Source: Nocardiopsis potens DSM 45234 (lineage in GTDB: Bacteria > Actinomycetota > Actinomycetes > Streptosporangiales > Streptosporangiaceae). From it: a DNA stretch of 64,000 nucleotides. The translations under genes were made by a program, and so were the position numbers. The stretch covers positions 62,001-126,000 of the forward strand of contig NZ_ANBB01000045.1 of assembly GCF_000341105.1 (NCBI RefSeq), written 5' to 3'. Each line of letters starts with the position of its first letter. Position 1 is the stretch's first letter. The notes under the pieces are model-generated. The model searched no databases. It saw nothing but the letters and a program-made list of their open reading frames with translations, and was not told the DNA's origin. This document shows positions 1 through 7,571 of this stretch, in pieces.

Positions 1-390
1 GGCGAACCCACGGGGTTCCGCAAACTGGTCGTAGGACGCGACACCTGGCGTGTCGTGTACCGCGTCACCGACGAGAAACACGTGGAGATCTGCGAGGTCC
101 GGGCGGTCGGGGCGCGAGCGGACGCCCAGGTCTACGCCGAGGCCTCCCGGAGAGTCCGGGCGGCATCGGAGAACACCCCCGCCGCCCGGAAACTCGCGGC
201 CGTCATCGAGCACCTCGGCAGACCGGCGGAGAGGGCGGCGCATGAATCGCCTCCCACGAGAGAACCCGTCCCGGACTGGTTGGCCGAACGCCTGATCCAT
301 ACCGTCGGCATGCTCCCTGAGGACGTGGCCGCCCTCGATCTGGAACAGGCCGTGGACCTCTGGGCCGACTTCCGATCACGACCGCACTGA
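1..390 (+). CDS. RelE/ParE-type toxin-like protein, 5' partial
   Basis: The frame is open from base 1, so the N-terminus lies outside the window; 129 residues are visible. The segment GFRKLVVGRDTWRVVY followed by a strand reading VEICEVRAVGAR resembles the core of RelE/ParE ribonuclease toxins of type II toxin-antitoxin systems. The visible part continues about 75 residues past that core, through an alanine/arginine-rich helix and a tail ending DLWADFRSRPH, which is longer than a typical 85-100 residue RelE protein. No antitoxin gene follows; it would have to lie upstream, outside the window. The next gene is convergent. Family is inferred from the core pattern only; toxicity is not shown. 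Confidence 0.6.
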   Translation, partial: GEPTGFRKLVVGRDTWRVVYRVTDEKHVEICEVRAVGARADAQVYAEASRRVRAASENTPAARKLAAVIEHLGRPAERAAHESPPTREPVPDWLAERLIHTVGMLPEDVAALDLEQAVDLWADFRSRPH

Positions 391-485
391 CCCCGCGCCG
401 CCCCTGCGGACGGGGGAGCGGACCGGGGCGGCCCGTCCGCCGCGGACGCGCCCAGGGCCGCGCGGTGGGGGAAGCGGGCATGGCC

Positions 486-504
486 GGGCCCGCTTCGCGG
501 GCCC
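486..504 (-). terminator. Hairpin 3' of the APH-type kinase gene
   Basis: GGGCCCGC and GCGGGCCC form a perfect 8-bp stem with a 3-base loop, 12 bases beyond the stop of the minus-strand gene and between two convergent genes. There is no U-tract, as is common for high-GC actinobacterial terminators. Confidence 0.45.
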
Positions 505-515
505 CGAGGCCGGGG

Positions 516-1511
516 TCAGGGGAGGGGGACGGGGGTGGTGGCGAGGTGGTGCACGGTCTCGGTCAGGCCCCGCCAGCCCTGCTCGGTGTCGCGGGTGCGG
601 GTGTGCGGGGCGCGGAACCAGCCGAGGTACTCGGCGACCTCGCCGAGGTTCCAGCGGAGCGGGTAGAGGGCGAGCGCGGCCGGGTCGGGGGCGTGGCCGG
701 TCCGCTCGGTGTACCGGGCGAACAGGGCCGGGTCGGTGCCGAACCCGGACAGGTCGCGCTCGGGGACGGCCAGGCCCGCGGTGTCCCAGTCCACCAGGCG
801 CAGTGCCGACCCGTCGTCCATCAGGTTCCCGGGGTGCGGCTCGCCGTGCGTCACCACCTGCGCCGCGCCGCGCCGCTCCACCTCGGCGGCGAGCCGGTCG
901 AAGTCGGCCAGCCGGTCGCGCAGCGCGTCGGCGCAGGCCGCGATCAGCTCCCGTGCGGGCTCGGCGAACGGCCCGCCCCGCCACGGCGTGCCGGTCTCCT
1001 CCAGCGCCGCCGCCAGCCGGTCGCGCCCGTGCGGCTGCAGGGAGGTGCGCGGGGTCCGCGCCGGCGGCGGCTGCCGGTGCAGTTCGGCGAGGAGGTCCAG
1101 CACCCGCTCCTGCTCCTCGGTGGAGCGCTCGCCGTCGAACCGCCCGGCGGCGCCCGGCGTGTGCGGGAAGACCGCCAGCGCGTAGCGCCCGCCGACCCGG
1201 ACCGTGCTCCGCCCGTCCCCGGTGCGCAGCGGGGCGACGACGAAGCCCAGCCCGCGCTCGCCCAGCTCGACCGCGGTGTCCATGGCGTCGCGCAGCCCGG
1301 CGAAGGCGGCGTCCGGGGTCGGGCCGCAGTACTCCTTGTACGCCAGGTCGGACAGGGTGGTGAAGTACCGCCGCCCGTCGGCGCCGGTCACCGACCAGTG
1401 GTGGTCGCCGAAACCGACCGGGAGGTAGCCGGTCTCCGCGGCGTCGATGCCCCACTCCCGCAGGGCGCCGGTCAGCCGGTGGTCGTCGAAGTCCTCAGGC
1501 CGCTGCTCCAT
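516..1511 (-). CDS. Aminoglycoside phosphotransferase (APH)-fold kinase
   Basis: A 331-residue protein with the APH/choline-kinase fold. The Brenner-type catalytic loop reads THGEPHPGNLMDD (about residues 221-233) and the metal-binding motif is DWD (241-243). The catalytic-base position carries Glu (HGE) rather than the usual Asp; this variant is familiar in actinobacterial phosphotransferases of unknown substrate. I chose the ATG at 1511 because a TAGCGT hexamer lies 7 bases upstream, as in leaderless actinobacterial genes; an in-frame ATG at 1520 would fall on that hexamer. Substrate is unknown: antibiotic resistance is possible but not shown, and a small-metabolite kinase is equally plausible. 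It is a separate unit from the deazapurine genes upstream. Confidence 0.8.
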   Translation of the reverse strand: MEQRPEDFDDHRLTGALREWGIDAAETGYLPVGFGDHHWSVTGADGRRYFTTLSDLAYKEYCGPTPDAAFAGLRDAMDTAVELGERGLGFVVAPLRTGDGRSTVRVGGRYALAVFPHTPGAAGRFDGERSTEEQERVLDLLAELHRQPPPARTPRTSLQPHGRDRLAAALEETGTPWRGGPFAEPARELIAACADALRDRLADFDRLAAEVERRGAAQVVTHGEPHPGNLMDDGSALRLVDWDTAGLAVPERDLSGFGTDPALFARYTERTGHAPDPAALALYPLRWNLGEVAEYLGWFRAPHTRTRDTEQGWRGLTETVHHLATTPVPLP

Positions 1512-1518
1512 GCCGCGC

Positions 1519-1524
1519 ACGCTA
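1519..1524 (-). promoter_or_regulatory. Leaderless -10 element of the APH-type gene
   Basis: The minus strand reads TAGCGT, matching the actinobacterial TANNNT -10 pattern, exactly 7 bases before the ATG at 1511. That spacing predicts transcription starting at or next to the initiation codon. No convincing -35 box is visible. Confidence 0.5.
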
Positions 1525-1881
1525 GCAACGGCCGCCCCGGCCGGGCATCCGGTTTTCCGCCCCTGTGGACGGACGGCCCTCCGGGCGGCGCCGTACCGCG
1601 GCCCGCCTGCGGACGAGGGGCGCGTCCGTGGTGGCCGGGGTGCACAATGGGCGCGATCCGATCACCCTGCGCCGCCTCCCGGCGGCGCTCCGTCGGCCCA
1701 TGCCGGATCGCGCCTGCCTGTGCCGGGCCGTGTCCGCCGGGGCCGGCCTGGCCGATGTCCGGAGCCGGGGTGCCCGGGAGGCCGGTCGGGCCGCCGCTCC
1801 TCGGCACCGCTCCCGGCTGGGGGCGGTTCCGGGGCGGCACCCGTTCGGTCGGTGCGTCTCCCCGCCCGGGGGCTGGGCCGG
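1521..1881. other. Intergenic stretch between APH gene and folE
   Basis: About 360 GC-rich bases. Apart from the -10 element at its left edge I see no convincing gene, terminator or repeat. Open frames here are GC-driven and lack ribosome binding sites. Confidence 0.5.
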
Positions 1882-2793
1882 TCAGCGGAGGGCGGACGGG
1901 GCCAAGCGGTGGATCTCGGCGCGGAGCACCGGGTCGGTGTCGAAGACGCCGGTGAGGTGGGTGGTGACCATGGCGGCGCCGTGCGCCTCGGCGCCGCGGA
2001 GGGTCATGCAGGCGTGCTCGGAGCGGATCAGGCAGGCGGCGCCGGCCGGGGAGAGGATGCGGTCCAAAGCGGCGACGGTCTGCTCGCCCAGCCGCTCCTG
2101 GACCTGGGGGCGGGCCGCGTACTCGCGGAGCAGGCGGGCGAGTTTGGACAGGCCGACGATGGGCGCGCCGGGCGCCGGCAGGTAGGCGACGGTGGCCCGG
2201 CCCGGGAACGGCAGCAGGTGGTGCTCGCAGAGCGCGACGAACGGGACGTCGACGGCGGCGATCACGCCCTGGGACGCCGACTCGGGCGGGAACCGGACGC
2301 CGAGGTGGCGGTCGGGGTCCAGGCGCAGGCCGCGGGTCATGTCGGCGAGGGCGGCGACGAACCGCTCCGGGGTCCGCCGGGTGGACTCGGTGTCGCAGGC
2401 CAGGCCGAGCTCGGCCAGCATGGCGCGGGCGTGCTCGACGGCGGCCCGCGGCGGCGCGCCGTCCCGCAGTACGCCGTCCTGAGACATGCCGTGCTGAGGC
2501 GTGCCGTTCTGTGGTGCGTCGCCCTGCAGCGTGCCGTCGTGAGGTGCGCCGTCTTGCAGTGTGCCGTTCTGAGGCGTGCCGTTCTGCGGTGCACTGTCCT
2601 GCAGCGTGCCGTCCTGCGGTGCGTCCGCCGGTCGGGCGTCGTCCGGGGCGGGGGCTCCGCCCGCCGCCTCGGCCTCTTCCCGGGCGGGGGCGTCCTCGGC
2701 GGCGCCGTCCGGGGATGCTTCGCGGGCCGGGCGGGGGCCGTTCGGGGCGGTGCGCGCGGTGTCGCGGGCGGGCGGGGTGGACACGGTCGTCAC
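1882..2793 (-). CDS. folE: GTP cyclohydrolase I with repetitive N-terminal extension
   Basis: Converts GTP to 7,8-dihydroneopterin triphosphate, the first step of folate and of preQ0/7-deazapurine synthesis. The C-terminal 190 residues form a standard FolE domain: zinc ligands C189 and H192 in CEHHLLPF, the VGLSKLAR signature (213-220), and C262 in SEHACMTLRG. The first 120 residues are unusual: an Ala/Pro/Glu-rich stretch followed by eleven 5-residue repeats (60-114, pattern Q-D/N-G-T/A-L/P) with no counterpart in ordinary FolE. It is the last gene of the preQ0 set (after queD, 85-base gap). Location suggests a dedicated, pathway-specific FolE rather than the housekeeping one. Confidence 0.93.
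   Translation of the reverse strand: MTTVSTPPARDTARTAPNGPRPAREASPDGAAEDAPAREEAEAAGGAPAPDDARPADAPQDGTLQDSAPQNGTPQNGTLQDGAPHDGTLQGDAPQNGTPQHGMSQDGVLRDGAPPRAAVEHARAMLAELGLACDTESTRRTPERFVAALADMTRGLRLDPDRHLGVRFPPESASQGVIAAVDVPFVALCEHHLLPFPGRATVAYLPAPGAPIVGLSKLARLLREYAARPQVQERLGEQTVAALDRILSPAGAACLIRSEHACMTLRGAEAHGAAMVTTHLTGVFDTDPVLRAEIHRLAPSALR
2452..2616 (-). repeat. 15-bp tandem repeat inside folE
   Basis: Eleven consecutive 15-bp units encode QDGTL, QDSAP, QNGTP, QNGTL, QDGAP, HDGTL, QGDAP, QNGTP, QHGMS, QDGVL and RDGAP. The unit length keeps the frame whatever the copy number, so this is a candidate length-variable microsatellite within a coding sequence. Confidence 0.9.
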
Positions 2794-2878
2794 GGGTGTG
2801 CTCCTCGTGCGTGCGGGGCGGCCGCCGGGCGGGCCGCGGTCGGGCGGAGGGCTGCGCGGCGGCGGCCGGGGCGGCGGG

Positions 2879-3388
2879 TCATCCGGTCCACTCGGCGCGG
2901 TTGACGTGCGTCTCCTGGACGTGCACCGAGCGCAGCCGGGCGCCCGGGGCGGTGTCCAGGGAGCCGAGCAGGTCGGCGGCGACCCGGCCGAGGAGCTCGG
3001 CGACCGCCTCCACCGTCGGGTAGGGCAGGCCGGCGGCGTACCGCTCCGCGGGCGCCGGGTCGGCGGCGCCGAACCGGTAGACCCTGCTGCCCAGGTCGGG
3101 CAGGGCCTTGGCCAGCGGGTCGTCGGCGCCGAGCATCGCGCCGTGGTCCAGGTTGGCGTCGATCCAGGCGCGCAGCCCGGACTTGAACGCGCCGAACTCC
3201 ACCACGGTGCCGGCGCTCAGCTCCGGTGCGGCCACCGACACCTCGGCCCACCAGGAGTGGCCGTGCAGGTTCTCGCACTTTCCCGCCAGGTGCGGCAGGC
3301 GGTGCGCGGTCTCGAAGTTGTGCCGGACGGTCACCCCGTGCCGGAGCGGCGCGTCCAGGGCGGCCGGCGTGGCCGGTGCGGTGCTCAT
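2879..3388 (-). CDS. queD: 6-carboxy-5,6,7,8-tetrahydropterin synthase (QueD)
   Basis: Second step of preQ0 synthesis: dihydroneopterin triphosphate to 6-carboxytetrahydropterin. The 169-residue protein carries the T-fold zinc ligands H29 (HNFETAHRLPHL) and H42/H44, with catalytic Cys38 in the CENLHGHSW motif (C-x3-H-x-H), and a C-terminal VHVQETHVNRAEW segment with the conserved substrate-binding Glu. The ATG at 3388 overlaps the queE stop in an ATGA junction, so the two are translationally coupled. An in-frame extension upstream of this ATG is only the shadow of queE. Confidence 0.95.
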   Translation of the reverse strand: MSTAPATPAALDAPLRHGVTVRHNFETAHRLPHLAGKCENLHGHSWWAEVSVAAPELSAGTVVEFGAFKSGLRAWIDANLDHGAMLGADDPLAKALPDLGSRVYRFGAADPAPAERYAAGLPYPTVEAVAELLGRVAADLLGSLDTAPGARLRSVHVQETHVNRAEWTG

Positions 3389-4023
3389 CAGGCGATCCCC
3401 AGTTGCTTGTGGGTCTGCAGGGACAGGTTCCAGCGCGGGTGGTCCAGGCAGTAGGCGACGGCGGCGCGGGTGTTCTCCTCCACCTCCGGGCCGTCCATCG
3501 GCTGCAGCCGGAACGAGCCGAAGTCGAGGTGCTCGAAGAGCGCCGGGTCGCCGCCCTCCTGCGGGTAGACCAGCTTGAGCTCGTCGCCGCGCTCCACCAC
3601 CAGCTCCGAGCCGATCTTCGGGCTGATGCAGAGCCAGTCCAGCCCGGGCGGCGGCACCCGGGTGCCGTTGCTCTCCACGGCGATCTCGAAGCCGCGGTCG
3701 TGCAGCGCGTCCACCGCGGCGGCGTCCAGCTGGATCAGCGGCTCGCCGCCGGTGCACACCACGAACCGGTGCGCCGCGGTGGTCGGCAGCCACTGCTTCT
3801 CGACCGCGTCGGCCAGCTCGCCGGCGGTGCGGAACCGGCCGCCGTTCACCCCGTCGGTGCCGACGAAGTCGGTGTCGCAGAACTTGCAGACCGCGCGGTG
3901 CCGGTCGCGCTCCAGCCCGGTCCACAGGTTGCACCGGGAGAACCGGCAGAACACCGCGGGGCGGCCGGCGTGCGCCCCCTCGCCCTGCAGGGTGTAGAAG
4001 ATCTCTTTGATGAAGTAGGTCAT
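3388..4023 (-). CDS. queE: 7-carboxy-7-deazaguanine synthase (QueE), radical SAM
   Basis: Radical-SAM ring contraction of 6-carboxytetrahydropterin to 7-carboxy-7-deazaguanine. The 211-residue protein has C31, C46 and C49 in the C-x14-C-x2-C arrangement that marks this enzyme, instead of the general C-x3-C-x2-C radical-SAM motif. [19 protein letters not shown] at the N-terminus and [12 protein letters not shown] (SAM-binding GGEP) complete the family pattern. It overlaps queC upstream and queD downstream by 4 bases each. Confidence 0.96.
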   Translation of the reverse strand: MTYFIKEIFYTLQGEGAHAGRPAVFCRFSRCNLWTGLERDRHRAVCKFCDTDFVGTDGVNGGRFRTAGELADAVEKQWLPTTAAHRFVVCTGGEPLIQLDAAAVDALHDRGFEIAVESNGTRVPPPGLDWLCISPKIGSELVVERGDELKLVYPQEGGDPALFEHLDFGSFRLQPMDGPEVEENTRAAVAYCLDHPRWNLSLQTHKQLGIA

Positions 4024-4718
4024 CGCGGGGTGCTCCGGTAGGGCGCGGGGTCGGGGACGCCGGCCTCGGCGAAGCCCTTGAGGCGGAGCCGGCAGGTGTC
4101 GCAGCGGGCGCAGGCGCGGCCGTCCTCGTCCGGGTCGTAGCAGCTCGACGTGGCGGCGTAGTCGACGCCCAGCCGCAGCCCCTCCCGGATGATCTCGCCC
4201 TTGGAGAGGTCGATCAGCGGGGCGTGCAGCCGCAGCCGCCGGTCGCCCTCCACACCGGCCTTGGTGGCGAGGTTGGCCATCGCCTCGTAGGCGGCCAGGT
4301 ACTCCGGCCGGCAGTCCGGGTAGCCGCTGTAGTCGACCGCGTTGACGCCGGTGAACACGTCGGTCGCGCCGATGGTCTCGGCGTAGGCCAGCGCGAAGGA
4401 GAGGAAGATCGTGTTGCGGGCGGGCACGTAGGTCACCGGGATGCCGGAGGCGATCTCCTCGTCGGTGGAGTCCTTGGGCACCTCGATGTCGTCGGTGAGC
4501 GCGGAGCCGCCGAAGACGCGCAGGTCGATGTCGGCGACCACGTGCCGGGCGACGCCGGCGAGCTCGGCGGTGCGGCGGGCGGCCCGCAGCTCCGCGGCGT
4601 GCCGCTGGCCGTAGCGGAAGCTCAGCGCGTAGGGGGCGAAGCCCTGCTCCGCGGCCATGGCGAGCACGGTCGCGGAGTCCAGGCCGCCGCTGAGCAGGAT
4701 GACGGCGGGTCGGTTCAT
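4020..4718 (-). CDS. queC: 7-cyano-7-deazaguanine (preQ0) synthase (QueC)
   Basis: ATP- and ammonia-dependent conversion of 7-carboxy-7-deazaguanine to preQ0. The 232-residue protein has the N-type PP-loop SGGLDS (10-15) and the C-terminal zinc site C193-x9-C203-x2-C206-x2-C209. The ATG is preceded by GAAAGG as ribosome binding site, inside a small CCTTTC/GAAAGG inverted repeat. It lies 36 bases after the P450 gene, and its stop overlaps the queE start. With folE, queD and queE the whole GTP-to-preQ0 route is present. Confidence 0.96.
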   Translation of the reverse strand: MNRPAVILLSGGLDSATVLAMAAEQGFAPYALSFRYGQRHAAELRAARRTAELAGVARHVVADIDLRVFGGSALTDDIEVPKDSTDEEIASGIPVTYVPARNTIFLSFALAYAETIGATDVFTGVNAVDYSGYPDCRPEYLAAYEAMANLATKAGVEGDRRLRLHAPLIDLSKGEIIREGLRLGVDYAATSSCYDPDEDGRACARCDTCRLRLKGFAEAGVPDPAPYRSTPR

Positions 4719-4754
4719 GGTCGCTGCCTTTCTCGAAAGGGGACGGGGGAGAGG

Positions 4755-6017
4755 TCAGGCCCGGCGGTGCACCGGCAGGGCGGCGGGCATGATCGCCATC
4801 CGGTCCGGGACCCACCCGACCTGCTCGGGCGGGACCGCGAGCCGCAGTCCGGGGACCCGCGCCAGCTCGGTGAAGGCGACCCGGGAGACCACCCGGGTCA
4901 GGTGCGCCCCGGGGCAGTAGTGCGGGCCGTGCCCGAACCGCAGGTGCGGGTTGGGGCGGCGCTCCGGGATGTAGCGGTGCGGCTCGGGGAAGGCCGACGG
5001 GTCGTGGTTGGCGGCGTCGGTGGAGACCAGCACCATCTCCCCGGGGCTCAGCCGCACCCCGGCCAGCTCGGTCTCCTCGGTGGCGATCCGGGCCAGTGCG
5101 TTGCCCAGCACCACGCTGAACCGGAGCGCCTCCTCCACGTGGCCGTGCGCCGACTCCGGGCAGGTGCGCAGCTCGTCCAGGGCGTCCGGGCGGCCCAGCA
5201 GGTGGAACGCGGCGACCCCGAGGAAGCTCGCCAGGTCCTCGTAGCCGGCGACGAACACCACCCCGAGCACGTTGGCCAGCTGCTCGCGGGTGAGCGCCCG
5301 GGCGGTGGCGCCGGCCGCGCCGTTCGGGCCGGTCGCCCCCTCCGGGTCGGCGGGGCCGGCCGCGTTGGCGGCCGCCAGCCGGGGCAGCAGCCCGGCCCCG
5401 GGCGGGCGCTCCCCGTCGGCGAACGGCGCCATCCGCGCCATCAGGTGGTCGCGGAGCCCGCGCCAGTTGGCGTGCACGGCCTCGGTCGGCAGCCCCATGG
5501 TGAGGTCGGTGTCGGCCCAGGCGGCCAGCCGGGGCAGGTCCGCCGCGGGCAGCCCGAGCAGCCTGCACATGGCCCGGCCGGCCAGCCGCGCGGCGAAGGC
5601 CGGCTGCAGGTCGGCCCGCCCGCCGCCGGGGCCGGGCAGCTCGGCCAGGGCCGCGCGGGCCTCGCCGGCCAGCCACTCCTCCGGCAGGTCCGGCAGGTCC
5701 GGGCCGAGCGCCCGGCGGACCTCCTCGTACAGACCGGCCCGGCGCAGGTACTCCAGGGCGTCGAGGAGCTCGGGGGCGAAGATCGGCGAGTCCTGGACCG
5801 GGCTGTGCTCCGCGGCCACCTGGGACCGGGCGAACCGGGGGTCGCGCAGCACCGTCCGGGCCTCCCGGTGCCCGGTGACCAGCCAGGCCTCGTCGCCGCC
5901 GTTGGTGGCCACCCGGGCCACCGGGCAGCGGGCGCGCATCTCGTCCAGGCGGGGGGAGAGCCGGTCCCCGTCGGTGCTGAACGGGTACCGGGGCAGGGTC
6001 TGCTCGGGGGCGGTCAC
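4755..6017 (-). CDS. Cytochrome P450 (first, queC-proximal)
   Basis: A 420-residue bacterial class I P450. The haem loop reads FGHGPHYCPGAHL with proximal Cys368, and the EEALR (ExxR) helix is present. The I-helix reads VAGYEDLASF: the Thr normally seen in AGxxT is replaced by Asp, so proton delivery may differ from a standard hydroxylase. I chose the GTG at 6017 because a GGGAG ribosome site precedes it; the open frame further upstream is a low-complexity Ala/Pro/Arg stretch without family similarity. It probably acts on the NRPS- or deazapurine-derived intermediate. Electron partners are not encoded nearby. Confidence 0.93.
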   Translation of the reverse strand: MTAPEQTLPRYPFSTDGDRLSPRLDEMRARCPVARVATNGGDEAWLVTGHREARTVLRDPRFARSQVAAEHSPVQDSPIFAPELLDALEYLRRAGLYEEVRRALGPDLPDLPEEWLAGEARAALAELPGPGGGRADLQPAFAARLAGRAMCRLLGLPAADLPRLAAWADTDLTMGLPTEAVHANWRGLRDHLMARMAPFADGERPPGAGLLPRLAAANAAGPADPEGATGPNGAAGATARALTREQLANVLGVVFVAGYEDLASFLGVAAFHLLGRPDALDELRTCPESAHGHVEEALRFSVVLGNALARIATEETELAGVRLSPGEMVLVSTDAANHDPSAFPEPHRYIPERRPNPHLRFGHGPHYCPGAHLTRVVSRVAFTELARVPGLRLAVPPEQVGWVPDRMAIMPAALPVHRRA

Positions 6018-6368
6018 GGGGCTCCCACCTTCTTTCTCGGTTCTGGACGGGCTGTGCGCGGGGCCGGCGGCCCGGAGGGCGGGGACGGGCCGATGCGCGC
6101 CGGCGCGGCCGCGCCCCCGCGGGGCCGGGGAGGCGACGGCGACGGCGGCGGCGCCGACCGCCCGGGCCCCGCGGTGCGCGGGGCCCGGGGCCGCCGGCCG
6201 GCCCGTCCCCTGCCCCCGCTGGAGGGCACGGGCGGCCGCGGCCGGCCCCGCCGCGGCGGCGGACCGGGGCCCCGGCGGCCGGGCCCGGTGGAGCGCGCCG
6301 CCGGGCGTCCCCTCCGGCGGGCCTGGCGTGCTCAATGCGCTCTCCTCACGCTTCGGCGGATCGGGCGG
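6018..6368. other. 351-bp gap inside the biosynthetic gene set
   Basis: An unusually long gap between the two P450 genes, in an otherwise tightly packed set. It is extremely GC-rich and contains a perfect 12-bp hairpin at 6161-6189. No gene is supported, and no clear promoter was found. Confidence 0.55.
6161..6189. terminator. Perfect 12-bp GC hairpin between P450 genes
   Basis: CCCGGGCCCCGC and GCGGGGCCCGGG flank a 5-base loop (GGTGC). Without a U-tract it may attenuate, terminate or act as a processing/stability barrier between the NRPS part and the preQ0 part of the gene set. Confidence 0.5.
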
Positions 6369-7571
6369 TCACCAGCGGACGGGGAGCCGCAGCGGTGCGC
6401 GGAGCGGGGAGGTGTCGTCCCACTCCACTTCGTCGGGGCGGACCGCCAGGCGCAGCCCGGGGAAGCGGTCGGCGAGCACGCCCAGGCCGATGCGGAGCTG
6501 CATCCGGGTCAGGTGCGCGCCGAGGCAGTAGTGCGGGCCGCGGCCGAACACCAGGTGCGGGTTGGGGGCGCGGCCCGGGTGCAGCTCGTCGGGGGAGTCG
6601 AAGACCGCGCCGTCCCGGTTGGCGGAGGCCAGTACCGGCATCACCGCGTCGCCGCGCCGGATCTCCGCCCCGCCGAGCTCCAGGTCGTCCTCGGCGACCA
6701 GCAGCACGATCGCGTTCATCAGCGGGACGTACCGGAGCAGCTCCTCCACCAGGGCCTCGGGCGGGTCGGCGGACAGCGGCCGGGCCGGCCCGCCGTCCCC
6801 GCCCAGCAGGGAGAACAGGGCCGCGGCGAAGTGCTGGACGTTGGTCTTGTACCCGGCCATCAGCATGCTGACGGTGAAGGTGACCAGCTCGTCCCGGTCC
6901 AGCCCGCCCTCGGCCGCGGAGCCGGCGGCCAGCTCGCCGAGGACGTCGCCGCCGGGCTCGCGGAGCTGCCGGTCCACCAGGGCGGCGGCGAAGTCCTGCA
7001 GCTCGGACAGGGCGCCGAGGATCTGCTCCAGCGGCACCAGGGTGGCCCGCAGCACCGTCTCCACCAGGGGCCGGAACCCCTCCTCCGCGCCCGGGGCGAT
7101 GCCCAGCAGCGCGCAGAGCACCGCGACCGGGAACGGGCCGGTGAAGTCGGCGACCAGGTCGGCGGAGCCGCCGCGGGCGGCCATCCGGTCGGCGGCCTCC
7201 TCGGCCAGGGCGCGCACCCGCGGGGCGAACCGCTCCAGGCGGCGCGGGGCGAACGCGGGGGAGACCGCGCCGCGCACCCGCCGGTGGGCGGGGCCGTTCA
7301 GCTCCAGCAGGGTGAGCACCCGGCGGTCGGCGCCCTCGCCCCGCCCCGGCGGCCAGGTGGAGATCACCGGGCGGACCAGCCGCGGGTCGGCCAGCGCGGC
7401 CTGCACCTGCTCGTACCGGGTTACCAGCCAGACCGTCTCGCCCTGCGGCAGCACGGCGCGGGTCGGCCCGCCCGCGGCGCGCAGCGCGGCGTACCCGCAC
7501 GGCGACCCCGCGGAGCCCGGCTCGGGCGGGGGGACGGGCGGTGCGCCGGGGGCGCCGTCGAGCGCGGTCAT
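6369..7571 (-). CDS. Cytochrome P450 (second, methyltransferase-proximal)
   Basis: A 400-residue P450. The haem loop is FGRGPHYCLGAHL with Cys349, and the ExxR helix appears in VEELLRYVPL. The I-helix reads LMAGYKTNVQ: Lys replaces the acidic residue that normally precedes the catalytic Thr. The ATG at 7571 overlaps the stop of the methyltransferase gene (ATGA), so expression is coupled to the NRPS-methyltransferase block. It differs clearly from the downstream P450, so the two are not a recent duplication. Substrate unknown; an NRPS carrier-bound amino acid or its reduced product is a reasonable inference. Confidence 0.93.
   Translation of the reverse strand: MTALDGAPGAPPVPPPEPGSAGSPCGYAALRAAGGPTRAVLPQGETVWLVTRYEQVQAALADPRLVRPVISTWPPGRGEGADRRVLTLLELNGPAHRRVRGAVSPAFAPRRLERFAPRVRALAEEAADRMAARGGSADLVADFTGPFPVAVLCALLGIAPGAEEGFRPLVETVLRATLVPLEQILGALSELQDFAAALVDRQLREPGGDVLGELAAGSAAEGGLDRDELVTFTVSMLMAGYKTNVQHFAAALFSLLGGDGGPARPLSADPPEALVEELLRYVPLMNAIVLLVAEDDLELGGAEIRRGDAVMPVLASANRDGAVFDSPDELHPGRAPNPHLVFGRGPHYCLGAHLTRMQLRIGLGVLADRFPGLRLAVRPDEVEWDDTSPLRAPLRLPVRW

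Noticed and set aside
1882-4718. Queuosine tRNA modification or Dpd DNA modification locus
   Set aside because: QueF, Tgt, QueA and DpdA/DpdB-like genes are absent, and the preQ0 genes are linked to NRPS, P450 and methyltransferase genes instead.
6018-6335. N-terminal extension of the first P450 by about 106 residues
   Set aside because: The extension is Ala/Pro/Arg low complexity, unlike any P450, and a GTG with a good ribosome site marks the real start.
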